A stretch of DNA of 64,000 nucleotides from an uncultured Eubacteriales bacterium (GTDB lineage Bacteria; Bacillota; Clostridia; Oscillospirales; CAG-272), in the NCBI GenBank assembly GCA_934432725.1, contig CAKRZE010000003.1:1-64000 (forward strand), written 5' to 3'. The notes under the pieces are model-generated. The model searched no databases. It was given only the letters and a program-made list of their open reading frames with translations, and had not been told where the DNA came from. Shown in pieces: positions 1 to 8,821 of this stretch (the stretch's first letter is position 1; each line of letters opens with the position of its first letter). The translations under genes were made by a program, and so were the position numbers.

Positions 1-3000
1 AAAATATCAGGATACCAAGCAAGGATGATAATTGGTCTCCTGGTTTTGACGGAATAGTGGAAAGTGAAGAGTCGACCCTCTATGTGTGTGCAGGGAAAAG
101 TGTTTGGGAAATTGGTACGAATAGGAATTCCTTGAAAAAAATCAATGAAGATTGGGAAAAACGAAATCAAAACCCTCTCGGAATGGCAAAAGAAGAGACA
201 ACTATTTATTTTGTTTTTCCTCATGTCTGGGCTTATGATAATCAAGGATGGTCAATATCAAAGTGGGAAACGGAGCATCAGCAAGAATGGAAGGGGATCC
301 ATATTTATGATGCAAATGTATTATCTGATTGGATCAATTCGGAACCTGCAGTATGCGCATGGTTATTGGAACAATTTGGGGAAACAGGGGACATTGATTT
401 TCTAACGGCATCTTCGGCATGGGAACGTTTTTCGTCAAAGTCGTCCCCTGCTTTTTCCCATTCGCTATTTCTCGAGGGACGCGACGTAGAAGCAAAAAAT
501 TTTCTTGAAACTTTGGATTCATCCATAATTAGAGTGAAAGCGGATACCACAATTGACTCTTTCGGCTTTTGCTTATCAGTTATACTTAAAAATGAAGATT
601 TAGCTAACACCGTAATTGTTATCAATAATCAAACAACATACAAAAATCTCTCTCGATTCTGCCACAACAAATTATTTTTACTCAATTGCCAGTTGAACGC
701 GGATGATGATGTGATTCCAGGCAATAGAGTAATATTGTGCTATAATAAAGAAGCTCGAACAATTCGTGCAAACATAGAGCTGCGTCAATTGACAAAATCG
801 TACTTTGATAGAGCGATTAAAGATATGTCCATTCCGGAATTGAAGGCGATAGATCTTTACGGAAGTACTCATGGAAATTTATTGTCGTTAATCCGTAAAC
901 TTCCCGGTAATACCGCGATGAGTGCTCCAAAATGGGCGACTTCTGACAGAATAAATTTACTTGCGCCGGTTCTTTTACTCCGCGATTTTGATACCCAAAA
1001 CAAAAGCGACTGTAATCTGATTTCTTATTTGGCAGGAGAAAAATATGAAGTAGTATCCGAAAAATATGATGCATGGCTTCGCTTGGAAGATTCTCCCATT
1101 AAACGCGTAGACAACCATATTGTATTGATCAATTTTGAAGAAGCATGGCAAGTTTTAAACCTGAGCACTAATAATCCGATATTCTCGCGTTTTACGAAGG
1201 CGATTTGCGCTATTGTTTCAAACCAGTATTTGGAAGAGAATTCCCCAAGTTATATAGATAGCAGAACCCAAAGGCATATCTATAATCTTCTTTCGGGCTT
1301 GATTTATTTTTCATACGATGAAGGTGAAAAAGAATGTATAGAGCAAGCTGTTGCAAGAATACTGGCTATTGAACCATTCCCCGCCTTGGCGTTTGAGCAC
1401 TTGGCTTTACTATCCGAAGCCGCTCCTCAAATTATAATGGATTTTTTTGAAAAAGATATAATCAATCCAGATGGCGTTGTGAATTCTGCATTTAAAGAAG
1501 GTATTTATTCGCAGAATTATTGCAAGGTGTTATTTGCATTGGACGAGTTGGTGCTTCACGATGACACGAGAATTCACGCCTGCGACTTTTTGTTCGATTT
1601 ATGTCTTAAAACCCAAAAGAGCAAATTTGTGATGTCAAACTCCCCAAGGGAGTCTCTATTAACGGCACTTTGCCTTTGGAATGATCATACTGTTTTAACC
1701 GTGGATGATAAAGTCAAACTAATAAAACGCTATTTTTCCACGGATGAAGTATATTCTCTATCATTTGTAGTTGATTTGATATTAAAAAATAGTATTTCTC
1801 ATGGCGTGCGTACCGGGGCAAAGCAATTGCCTCGAATGCCGATATATATCAATGAATTATTTAAGGCAATCAACGACCTAGCGTTGATTACATTTGATAA
1901 GAGCATAGAATATCATGACATCGGTTGCCTGAAAAAACTTCTTGAAGGATACCATCATTTTTCTCTTGACACCTTACAGTCAGCAGCGAGGTTATTTGCT
2001 AAGGGTGAATATACACCGGAGGAATTAGTATCGCTAAATTCGAGACTTCGTGAACAAGCTTTTTACGCGAGGAAAAACGATGTGACAAAACCATGGCTCC
2101 CGGCGTTGGAAACTTGGATCAACGTTACAACTCCATCTGATTCAATCGGACAGGTAGGCTGGCTGTTTCATGATTTTTATCACTGTCATTCTTCAGAAAC
2201 CCATGAATGCGATGATTGGGAGGGCAATCAAAAAGCAATAGAGTCCAAGCGTGTTGAGGTAATAAACGCATTAGTACAGGAGCACTCGGAAAAATTGATC
2301 GCATTAGTTCGATATTCCAATGATGATGCTTCTTGGGGACTTTTCTATGCACATGAGCTCTCATCTGCCATGTTGTTAAATTTTGTGTATGAAGCCCGCC
2401 GGTTACAGAAAAATAGGATTCTTCACGGATTGTTAGATGGTGCAAAGAGAGAGGATTGCATTACTATACTAGACACATTTCCCCCCGAAGAACAGACTTT
2501 TGCTTTGCAAAGTATGTACCGCAAAGATATTGAGGGGTGGTTGAATACAGAAGAACAAGAAAAAGCATATTGGTCACACCAAATAATGTGTGAATACGAT
2601 CCCAATACATATTCAAAATTGCTTGCGTACAATCCTTGTGAGTTGCTTTCGTATTTTTCGTATCGCCATAAAGTATCGTTGTGTATTGAGATCGACAAAA
2701 TAATCGAAATAATCAATGCAATATTATCATTAAGTGCGGCGCCTCCTAATAATCTTTATTCATATGAAATGGAGGAGCTTCTATCTCGAATTGATGAGGA
2801 AGGATATTATTCAGAAGAATGGGCAAAGTTATGCGTTACCTTGTATGAACAGGACTGGCTTCAAACATATCCCAATGCGCTCAAAAGGTACTATTTTGAA
2901 AATCCTCATCTTTTGTGTAAAGCCGAAGTTCATCTAACAGGGAAAACATATTCTCACTTCCACCTACACTATGAGTTGCCCCTAATTGCCTACAATGATC

Positions 3001-3392
3001 CGAAAGCGTTTCATTTTTTTGTAAAGACTATCGTTGAGAATCATACAGATAACGATATGTTACTCCCGATGTTGGGTAGTATTCTTGGGAAGGCGCCCAA
3101 TGGTTCAGATGGTATTTTTCCTCATGAGGTCGTTCGAGACGTTCTGGAATCTTATAGAGAATACCGCTTAAATCACTATGTGTTGATTGGAAAATTGAAT
3201 TCGCGAGGAGTTCGATCCGTCGAAGATGGGACATGCGAAATTAATTGCTCTAAAGAATTACGAGAAGATGCAAAGCTATTGGAAGTTACATATCCTGAAA
3301 CAGCTCAATTGTTGCGGTGGTTAAGCGATGATTATGCAGCAGAGGGGAAACGAGACCATTTGTTCTCAGAAATCGGTACAAGCGCATGGTGA
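1..3392 (+). CDS. Large AT-rich protein with nuclease-like N-terminus (5' end outside window)
   Basis: The reading frame is open to the window edge, so the true start lies upstream; the GTG at 57 is only the first internal start-like codon. At least 1,129 residues are visible. The N-terminus reads PGFDG, then about 20 residues later SVWEIGTN followed by KK, and then a segment ending in YDANVLSDWI. D...ExG...K spacing of this kind resembles PD-(D/E)xK nuclease-like domains fused to large STAND-like proteins in defence loci; that assignment is from memory of such families and is tentative. The middle (from FLEGRD) resembles the start of an NTPase-like region, but I see no intact Walker A motif. 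The remainder is helical-looking with no membrane segments. Base composition is much more AT-rich than the rest of the window, suggesting horizontal transfer. A strong terminator follows. Function unknown. Confidence 0.75.
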   Translation, partial: NIRIPSKDDNWSPGFDGIVESEESTLYVCAGKSVWEIGTNRNSLKKINEDWEKRNQNPLGMAKEETTIYFVFPHVWAYDNQGWSISKWETEHQQEWKGIHIYDANVLSDWINSEPAVCAWLLEQFGETGDIDFLTASSAWERFSSKSSPAFSHSLFLEGRDVEAKNFLETLDSSIIRVKADTTIDSFGFCLSVILKNEDLANTVIVINNQTTYKNLSRFCHNKLFLLNCQLNADDDVIPGNRVILCYNKEARTIRANIELRQLTKSYFDRAIKDMSIPELKAIDLYGSTHGNLLSLIRKLPGNTAMSAPKWATSDRINLLAPVLLLRDFDTQNKSDCNLISYLAGEKYEVVSEKYDAWLRLEDSPIKRVDNHIVLINFEEAWQVLNLSTNNPIFSRFTKAICAIVSNQYLEENSPSYIDSRTQRHIYNLLSGLIYFSYDEGEKECIEQAVARILAIEPFPALAFEHLALLSEAAPQIIMDFFEKDIINPDGVVNSAFKEGIYSQNYCKVLFALDELVLHDDTRIHACDFLFDLCLKTQKSKFVMSNSPRESLLTALCLWNDHTVLTVDDKVKLIKRYFSTDEVYSLSFVVDLILKNSISHGVRTGAKQLPRMPIYINELFKAINDLALITFDKSIEYHDIGCLKKLLEGYHHFSLDTLQSAARLFAKGEYTPEELVSLNSRLREQAFYARKNDVTKPWLPALETWINVTTPSDSIGQVGWLFHDFYHCHSSETHECDDWEGNQKAIESKRVEVINALVQEHSEKLIALVRYSNDDASWGLFYAHELSSAMLLNFVYEARRLQKNRILHGLLDGAKREDCITILDTFPPEEQTFALQSMYRKDIEGWLNTEEQEKAYWSHQIMCEYDPNTYSKLLAYNPCELLSYFSYRHKVSLCIEIDKIIEIINAILSLSAAPPNNLYSYEMEELLSRIDEEGYYSEEWAKLCVTLYEQDWLQTYPNALKRYYFENPHLLCKAEVHLTGKTYSHFHLHYELPLIAYNDPKAFHFFVKTIVENHTDNDMLLPMLGSILGKAPNGSDGIFPHEVVRDVLESYREYRLNHYVLIGKLNSRGVRSVEDGTCEINCSKELREDAKLLEVTYPETAQLLRWLSDDYAAEGKRDHLFSEIGTSAW

Positions 3393-3476
3393 TTAAAAAG
3401 TATTACGCTACTTAAATAACAACTATCATTTACTATTGCGTTGTTGATTTCAACACAGGAATAATTAGTAAATGTG

Positions 3477-3516
3477 GAGACCGTATGCCAAACCGATGGC
3501 ATACGGTCTCATTTTT
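3477..3516 (+). terminator. Rho-independent terminator after the AT-rich gene
   Basis: A perfect 13-bp stem (left arm GAGACCGTATGCC at 3477-3489, right arm 3498-3510) with an 8-nt loop is followed by ATTTTT. It ends the rightward AT-rich gene; the convergent tnpV-like gene ends 40 bp further on. Confidence 0.85.
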
Positions 3517-3555
3517 ACGGAATTTGCACTCCTGTGCAAAACAATTTAGAAACCA

Positions 3556-3909
3556 TTATTGAAACATCGCCCAGAGGACGGTTTTCTCCGCATCATGCTT
3601 TGCAGTATTCATTTCCTGCACCCAACGAAGCGGGTTCTCGGCTTTCAGAGTTTCCGTGATGCCTCGTTCATCTATAAGCCAGGCAAGTATGAGGTTAACT
3701 TCATTTCGCGCTTCCGCGTCAAATTTGGAGAGCTCTTCACCAAGATTGCCACTTGTCAGCAGAGAAATGTATGTACCCCGCCGATGCTTCTTGAGATAGT
3801 CAAGATACATCCGCCCGTATTTGCCGATCGGCGCTTTTTCTGTTTCGGGAAGTGCCAGCAGGGGATAAAGGTAACCGTTCCTATTTTCGTATGTGATAGC
3901 ATTTTTCAT
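3556..3909 (-). CDS. tnpV: TnpV-family transposon-encoded protein
   Basis: The 117-residue product matches the TnpV family of small proteins carried by clostridial mobilizable elements such as the Tn4451 group. The motif order is typical: IGKYGRMYLDYLKKHR, then TYISLLTSGNL, then a C-terminal LKAENPLRWVQEMNTAK and AEKTV. TnpV has no established biochemical role; it is a marker of such elements. The ATG at 3909 is chosen because GAAAGGA lies about 8 nt upstream. An ATG at 3915 sits too close to that site, and a longer open frame to 4014 has no family similarity. No recombinase, mobilization gene or element terminus is visible in this window, so the element is probably a remnant or extends to the left. 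Confidence 0.8.
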   Translation of the reverse strand: MKNAITYENRNGYLYPLLALPETEKAPIGKYGRMYLDYLKKHRRGTYISLLTSGNLGEELSKFDAEARNEVNLILAWLIDERGITETLKAENPLRWVQEMNTAKHDAEKTVLWAMFQ

Positions 3910-4000
3910 ATTCATATCCTTTCGTTCTCTTGTTTTTGTGTGACATCTGCAAAAAGGATAAACGGTGGGGCACGGGAGCGATGCTGACATAGAATCATCT

Positions 4001-4165
4001 TCATACTTCACCACCGCCCGTCTTTATATCATCGGGTAGTGTGCTTTCGCCGGATATCGAATTGATATATTCTTTGTCGGGGCGCTCATCTGCACTTTCA
4101 TCTGCACTCTCTGCGCGCTTATTCCGAACATAACGCTCCGTGCTGTCAAAGAATATAAAAAATCC
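4001..4165 (-). pseudogene. C-terminal fragment of an unidentified mobile-element gene
   Basis: An open frame on the minus strand can be read from about 4165 to a TGA at 4001-4003. It contains FDSTERYVRNKRAES and ends in IKTGGGEV. There is no start codon with a ribosome binding site, and the frame begins right beside the tRNA terminator, so it looks like the tail of a gene cut off at the tRNA-proximal junction. It lies just upstream of the tnpV gene in the same direction, as expected for a truncated operon of an integrated element. I do not recognise the parent family. Confidence 0.4.
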
Positions 4166-4199
4166 GAACCCATCTCCTATGGAGAATAAGTTCGGATTT
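4154..4199 (-). terminator. Terminator of tRNA-Pro
   Basis: On the minus strand the arms AAATCCGAAC and GTTCGGATTT pair across a roughly 20-nt loop and are followed by TTTTATA. It starts 9 nt after the tRNA CCA end. Confidence 0.8.
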
Positions 4200-4207
4200 C
4201 TCGATTT

Positions 4208-4283
4208 TGGTCTGAGTGACTGGACTTGAACCAGCGGCCTCTACCACCCCAAGGTAGCGCGCTACCAACTGCGCCACACCCAG
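4208..4283 (-). tRNA. tRNA-Pro (anticodon GGG)
   Basis: The 76-nt gene has an acceptor stem CTGGGTG/CACTCAG, discriminator A and an encoded CCA. The D-arm is GCGCAGTTGGTAGCGC and the T-loop is GTTCAAGTC. The anticodon stem CTACC/GGTAG closes the loop TTGGGGT, giving anticodon GGG. A terminator follows directly. The gene borders the AT-rich, TnpV-bearing segment, so its 3' flank is a plausible past integration site. Confidence 0.95.
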
Positions 4284-4354
4284 TTCTGCAACGGCTATTA
4301 TTATAGCATCATTGCGCGGAATTGTCAATACATCTGCGCAAAAAAATAAAATTA

Positions 4355-4394
4355 AACAAAAAACCTTTCGCCGAGTGCTTTTTTCGGCGAAAGG
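4355..4394 (-). terminator. Terminator downstream of ldh
   Basis: The arms at 4364-4374 and 4384-4394 form an 11-bp stem (CCTTTCGCCGA). On the minus strand it is followed by TTTTTTG. It lies about 120 bp after the ldh stop. Confidence 0.8.
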
Positions 4395-4515
4395 CTTTTA
4401 TATGTATGGGATGATTCATTATTCGTCAGGGAGGCACCCGAATTCTGCGGCGTCTCAGAGACGGGACGTCCAATGTTCGGCGGAAAAGCCGGAGAGGCAG
4501 ACATCCGTAAGCCGG

Positions 4516-5469
4516 TCAGGCCTCCGGAAAAACGTCATTGATAAATGCGCGGAGCTTTTTGACAGACTCATGAAGCTTCTGTGTTTCTTCTTCGCTCATC
4601 CGCATGTCAAGCATACGGACAATGCCCGTATGGTTGATGACGCAGGGCAGGGAGATAGAGACGCCCGCAAGCTCGCCTGCCTCCGGACCCAAAACATGAG
4701 AAACCGGAATGACGGTGCGCTGATCTTCCAGAATTGCATCTACGATTTTTGAGGTTGCCATGGCAACACCGTAGAAGGTTGCACCCTTTTTGGAAATGAT
4801 GTTTGCCCCGGAGGTGCAGACCTCGCGGTCGATGGCAGCTTGGTCCAATTCGCCGACATCCGGGTTGTGCTCAAGGTATGCGTCAAGCGCTTCGCCGCCG
4901 ATGTTGACCTTGCTCCAAAGGGAAACCTGACTGTCGCCGTGTTCACCGATGATGTAGGCATTGATATCATTTACGCTGACCTTGCATTTTTCACCGATCA
5001 GGCAGCGGAAGCGCGCGGTATCAAGCGATGTGCCGGTTCCGATGACCTGTGTGGAGGGCAGTCCGGATTCCTTTGTGATTGTATAGGTCATGATATCAAC
5101 CGGATTGGACACGACAACGATCATCGGATCCTTGGCGTATTTCATGATGGATTTTGTGATATCACATGCAATGCCGACGTTGATTCTTGCCAGATCCAGA
5201 CGCGTCTGCCCGGGCTTGCGCGCAACTCCGGCAGCAATGATGATGATATCCGCATCCGCGCATTCTTCGTATCCTCCGGAACGGATAATGTCTTCATGCA
5301 GAAATGCGGTTCCGTGCTTGATGTCCAGAGCGCTCCCCTGCGCACGTGCTTCGTTGATATCTACAAAAACAATCTCACTTGCCTGTTTGCGAAGCATCAG
5401 GGTATATCCGATAGCCTCTCCTACATTGCCTGCACCGGCAATGACAATTTTTCTTTTGAAAGACAACAT
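4516..5469 (-). CDS. ldh: L-lactate dehydrogenase
   Basis: This cytosolic enzyme reduces pyruvate to L-lactate with NADH and regenerates NAD+ during fermentation. The 317-residue length is normal. The Rossmann motif GAGNVG is at residues 12-17, the specificity loop reads ARKPGQTR, and the catalytic histidine lies in GEHGDS near residue 180. Gln at about residue 88 (the Gln-102 position of the family) marks lactate rather than malate dehydrogenase, which has Arg there. The start is supported by AGGAGG about 7 nt upstream. It is monocistronic, with a consensus promoter about 100 bp upstream and a terminator downstream. No clear Rex-type redox operator is visible. Confidence 0.95.
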   Translation of the reverse strand: MLSFKRKIVIAGAGNVGEAIGYTLMLRKQASEIVFVDINEARAQGSALDIKHGTAFLHEDIIRSGGYEECADADIIIIAAGVARKPGQTRLDLARINVGIACDITKSIMKYAKDPMIVVVSNPVDIMTYTITKESGLPSTQVIGTGTSLDTARFRCLIGEKCKVSVNDINAYIIGEHGDSQVSLWSKVNIGGEALDAYLEHNPDVGELDQAAIDREVCTSGANIISKKGATFYGVAMATSKIVDAILEDQRTVIPVSHVLGPEAGELAGVSISLPCVINHTGIVRMLDMRMSEEETQKLHESVKKLRAFINDVFPEA

Positions 5470-5570
5470 TAAGTTCCTCCTGCCCCATTATGCTCAGAAC
5501 ATGATTCCGATAAAATCAGGATGTTTCCCGCTGCTTTGAAAAATAATGTCCTGAATACCAAATTATTTTT

Positions 5571-5599
5571 ATTATACATGAAGCGGGAATGTTTGTCAA
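5571..5599 (-). promoter_or_regulatory. Sigma-A-type promoter of ldh
   Basis: On the minus strand TTGACA (5594-5599) and TATAAT (5571-5576) are separated by exactly 17 nt, a full consensus match. It gives ldh a leader of roughly 95 nt. Between this promoter and the one at 5881 I see no gene. Confidence 0.9.
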
Positions 5600-5880
5600 T
5601 ATGACTTTATAAAATAGTGCCATGTGAATCCTGCATATGTGCAGGAAGAGGCTGTTCTGCCTGCAAAACAGACGTACGGCGTGCAGGGCGCTTTTTGTGC
5701 AAATGTCAGCAAAAACGGCAGGGAGCGGGACCGGTATCCGTTTGATGTTTCAAAAGCGGAGACTTCACAGCTGTTAAATTTGTTAAAAAGTTGCAGCTTT
5801 TATGTCTGTTTTATGCAAAATATGCGGACAAAATCCGATAAATTCGTAATTCCGGGCGGCAAAATAGTTGTCGAAAAAGA

Positions 5881-5910
5881 TTGACAAAGAGCGGCTGTGT
5901 GTTATATAAT
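5881..5910 (+). promoter_or_regulatory. Promoter of the fumarase-Hdr-fumarate reductase operon
   Basis: TTGACA at 5881-5886 and TATAAT at 5905-5910 are separated by 18 nt. It points toward fumC and leaves a leader of about 175 nt. The leader holds imperfect GC-rich inverted segments followed by TTTTTT near 5990, a possible attenuator, but the pairing is not convincing enough to call. It is the only clear promoter seen before the 11.6-kb gene series. Confidence 0.8.
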
Positions 5911-6092
5911 GATTGCGTATGGTATTTGCTCGCGCGCCATTGCGCCGAGGAGGAATATAAGAGTTTATTTCATACATCGGAGCGCGGTTTTTTGCTTTCG
6001 GAAGAGTGGTCTGCAGGCATCTGTGTATGCATGTATACATGAAAAAACGATTTTCGGAGAGCGCAGAGCCGCAGGAAAGGAAGGTCATCGGA

Positions 6093-7469
6093 ATGGAATA
6101 CCGCATTGAACACGATTCTATGGGAGAGGTCAAGGTCCCGGCTGACAGATATTGGGCGGCACAGACAGAGCGCAGCCATGAGAATTTTAAAATCGGCGTG
6201 GGCATTGAGACAATGCCGAGAGAGATCACGCATGCTTTCGGAATTCTGAAAAAGGCTGCGGCAATCGCCAATCACAGCCTGAAGCCCGAAAAGATGACGG
6301 ATGAAAAGCTGGATGCGATTTCCCGTGCGTGCGATGAGGTGATCAGCGGTGAGCTGAACGAGCATTTCCCGCTTGTGGTCTGGCAGACCGGCAGCGGCAC
6401 ACAGTCCAATATGAACGCCAATGAGGTCATTGCCAACCGCGGCAACGAGATCGCCGGAAAGAAGCTGCTGCATCCGAACGACGATATCAATATGTCCCAG
6501 TCCTCCAATGACACCTTCCCGACCGCGATGCATATTTCCGCAGTGCTTGCGATCGAGGATAAGGTTTTCCCGGCGATCGATCTTCTTGTCGGCACGCTGA
6601 AGCGTCTGGAGGAAGAGAACAAGGATGTTGTGAAGTCCGGCAGAACACATTTGCAGGATGCCACGCCGATCCGCTTCTCGCAGGAGATCAGCGGCTGGAG
6701 ATCCTCTCTTGAAAAGGATAAAAAGATGCTGGAGCTCGCTTTGCCGGAGCTGAAGGAGCTTGCGCTCGGCGGGACCGCAGTCGGAACCGGGCTGAATGCG
6801 CCCAAGGGGTTTGATACCAAGGTCGCAGAGGCGGTTTCCGAGCTGACCGGCAGAACCTTTGTGACTGCTCCCAACAAGTTCCACGCGCTGACCAGTAAGG
6901 ATGAGCTTGTGTTTGCACACGGCGCTCTGAAGGCGCTGGCTGCGGATCTGATGAAGATCGCAAACGATATCCGCTGGCTGGCATCCGGTCCGCGCGACGG
7001 TCTGGGTGAAATTCACATTCCCGAGAACGAGCCCGGCTCCTCTATTATGCCCGGCAAGGTCAACCCGACACAGTGCGAGGCTGTGACCATGGTTGCGGTT
7101 CAGGTTATCGGAAACGATGTGGCGGTCGGCATGGCGGCGTCTCAGGGCAACTTTGAGCTGAACGTGTTTATGCCGGTGTGCATTTATAATTTCCTTCAGT
7201 CTGCCCGGCTGCTTGCGGAGGCGATGGTGTCCTTCCATGACAACTGTGTTTGCGGCATTACCGCCAATCGCGACAAGATGTATCACAATCTGCACAATTC
7301 GCTGATGCTTGTCACTGCGCTGAATCCTTATATCGGCTATGAAAACGCCGCAAAGACCGCGAAAAAGGCATATAAGGACAACATTTCCCTCAGACAGGCG
7401 TGTGTGGAGCTCGGTTTTCTGACCGAGGAAAAATTTGACGAGGTTTTCCATCCCGAACAGATGGCATAA
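6093..7469 (+). CDS. fumC: Fumarate hydratase, class II
   Basis: It interconverts malate and fumarate and, in the reductive direction, supplies fumarate to the reductase encoded further down the operon. The 458-residue product is of normal class II length. It carries the superfamily signature GSSIMPGKVNP, SGRTHLQDATP and the substrate-site segment TGSGTQSNMNANEV. The class II enzyme needs no iron-sulfur cluster. The start at 6093 has GGAAAGGAAGG upstream; the open frame extends to 6006, but that part is unlike the family. It is the first gene of the operon. Confidence 0.95.
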   Translation: MEYRIEHDSMGEVKVPADRYWAAQTERSHENFKIGVGIETMPREITHAFGILKKAAAIANHSLKPEKMTDEKLDAISRACDEVISGELNEHFPLVVWQTGSGTQSNMNANEVIANRGNEIAGKKLLHPNDDINMSQSSNDTFPTAMHISAVLAIEDKVFPAIDLLVGTLKRLEEENKDVVKSGRTHLQDATPIRFSQEISGWRSSLEKDKKMLELALPELKELALGGTAVGTGLNAPKGFDTKVAEAVSELTGRTFVTAPNKFHALTSKDELVFAHGALKALAADLMKIANDIRWLASGPRDGLGEIHIPENEPGSSIMPGKVNPTQCEAVTMVAVQVIGNDVAVGMAASQGNFELNVFMPVCIYNFLQSARLLAEAMVSFHDNCVCGITANRDKMYHNLHNSLMLVTALNPYIGYENAAKTAKKAYKDNISLRQACVELGFLTEEKFDEVFHPEQMA

Positions 7470-7487
7470 TCAAACATGATCTTTCAG

Positions 7488-7532
7488 CCGCCGTCATCCG
7501 CCTGAAGGGACGGCGGTTCCCCGCTGTCGGGG
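7488..7532 (+). promoter_or_regulatory. Two hairpins between fumC and hdrB
   Basis: CCGCCGTC/GACGGCGG (7488-7495 with 7509-7516) and CCCCG/CGGGG (7519-7532) form adjacent stems without a U-tract. They may protect or process the mRNA, so that fumC and hdr levels differ; this is inference. The hdrB ribosome binding site lies just downstream. Confidence 0.5.
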
Positions 7533-7557
7533 ATAAATAAAGGAGGAACCGAGAGGA

Positions 7558-8340
7558 ATGAAATTCAGTTATTTTCCCGGATGTACCCTGAAAAACAAGG
7601 CGCAGGATCTGGACAGATACGCGCGCAGCTCGGCAAAGGTGCTCGGGATTGAAATGGAAGAGCTTGAAAACTGGCAGTGCTGCGGCGCGGTGTATCCGAT
7701 GGCGCAGGATGAGATTGCCACAAAGCTTTCTGCCGTCCGCGCACTGGCTGCTGCCCGCGACAAGAAGCAGGAGCTTCTGACGCTGTGCTCCGCCTGTCAT
7801 CAGGTGATCAAGCTGGTGAACCATGACATGCAGACAAATGAGGATATCCGTCTGCGTGCAAACAACTATCTCAAGCTTGATACGCCGTATGCCGGCGAGA
7901 CTAAGGTCGTGCATTATCTTGAAATGCTGCGCGATACCGTGGGCTTTGACGAACTGAAGAAAAAGGTGGTCAAACCCTTTACGGGAAAGAAAATTGCCGC
8001 CTTTTACGGCTGCATGCTGCTCCGTCCGAGCAGCGTGATGCAGTTTGACAGTCCGGAGAATCCTTTGATTCTGGAAAATTTCATCCGCGCAATCGGTGCG
8101 GAGCCGGTACTGTATCCGTACCGCAACGAGTGCTGCGGCGGATATATGACGCTGGAGGACAAAGCGCTTGCGAAAAAGCGCGCGGAAACGGCTGTGGAGT
8201 CCGCAAGAGAGAACGGCGCCTCCATGATGGTGACCGCATGTCCGCTTTGCCGCTATAATCTGACAAAAAACACGGACGGAACGCTGTCGGTGCTCTATTT
8301 TACGGAGCTTCTGGCGGAGGCGCTCGGTGTGAAAGACTGA
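7558..8340 (+). CDS. hdrB: Heterodisulfide reductase subunit B-like protein (HdrB)
   Basis: The 260-residue product has two complete CCG domains. The first spans YFPGC, WQCCGAV and LCSACHQV; the second spans YGCMLL, NECCGGYM and ACPLCRYN. In methanogen HdrB these cysteines bind two noncubane [4Fe-4S] clusters at which the CoM-S-S-CoB disulfide is reduced. Bacteria lack those coenzymes, so the acceptor here is unknown; another thiol/disulfide or electron transfer to the fumarate reductase are options. AAAGGAGG precedes the ATG. It is followed at 12 bp by hdrC. The soluble sequence without membrane segments suggests a cytosolic complex. Confidence 0.9.
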   Translation: MKFSYFPGCTLKNKAQDLDRYARSSAKVLGIEMEELENWQCCGAVYPMAQDEIATKLSAVRALAAARDKKQELLTLCSACHQVIKLVNHDMQTNEDIRLRANNYLKLDTPYAGETKVVHYLEMLRDTVGFDELKKKVVKPFTGKKIAAFYGCMLLRPSSVMQFDSPENPLILENFIRAIGAEPVLYPYRNECCGGYMTLEDKALAKKRAETAVESARENGASMMVTACPLCRYNLTKNTDGTLSVLYFTELLAEALGVKD

Positions 8341-8352
8341 GGAGGACCGGAA

Positions 8353-8736
8353 ATGAGCGAAAAACTGAAGGAACAGGTTCTGCGCGCATCGGGCGTGAAT
8401 GTGCTGAAATGCATGCGGTGCGGCAAGTGCTCCGCAACATGTCCGTCCTATGACGAGATGGAATATCACCCGCATCAATTTGTTTATATGGTGGAAAAGG
8501 GTCAGATCGAAAAGCTGATGGCGTCCGAATCCATTTATAAATGTCTTTCCTGCTTTGCCTGTGTGGAGCGCTGTCCGCGCGGCGTGGAGCCGGCAAAGGT
8601 CGTGGAGGCGGTCCGGCTTGCCGCGATTCGCCGGCAGGGCATGAACCATCTGAAGGCAGACCGGATTCCGGAGCTGCTTGACGAGGAGCTTCCGCAGCAG
8701 GCAATTGCCGCTGCGTTCCGGAAATACAGCAAATAA
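8353..8736 (+). CDS. hdrC: Heterodisulfide reductase subunit C-like protein (HdrC)
   Basis: This 127-residue ferredoxin-like subunit has two [4Fe-4S] motifs: CMRCGKCSATCP near residues 20-31 and CLSCFACVERCP near residues 59-70. In Hdr complexes HdrC passes electrons from HdrA to HdrB. The small size and order hdrB-hdrC-hdrA fit a standard HdrABC set. GGAGGA lies upstream of the ATG and the spacing to hdrB is 12 bp, so the two are probably translated as a pair. Confidence 0.9.
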   Translation: MSEKLKEQVLRASGVNVLKCMRCGKCSATCPSYDEMEYHPHQFVYMVEKGQIEKLMASESIYKCLSCFACVERCPRGVEPAKVVEAVRLAAIRRQGMNHLKADRIPELLDEELPQQAIAAAFRKYSK

Positions 8737-8756
8737 AGGTGAGCGGACCGGGGTCT

Positions 8757-8785
8757 CTCCTCTGCCGGCTTTGTCGGGCAGGGAG
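8757..8785 (+). promoter_or_regulatory. Hairpin between hdrC and hdrA
   Basis: CTCC and CTGCC pair with GGCAG and GGAG around a loop, with one bulged T. There is no U-tract. A second intercistronic hairpin of this type in one operon suggests mRNA processing or differential stability. Confidence 0.4.
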
Positions 8786-8821
8786 CGGATCTGCGGGTCA
8801 TAGAAAGGAATGGTCATAAAG

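Noticed and set aside
4146..4328. A 60-codon frame across tRNA-Pro
   Set aside because: It is only a translation of the tRNA gene and its flanks.
5470..5600. Rex operator before ldh
   Set aside because: No TTGTGA-N6-TCACAA-like palindrome is visible.
5970..7451. A 490-codon open frame antisense to fumC
   Set aside because: It is the high-GC shadow of fumC; the protein is His/Arg/Leu-rich with no family pattern or ribosome binding site.
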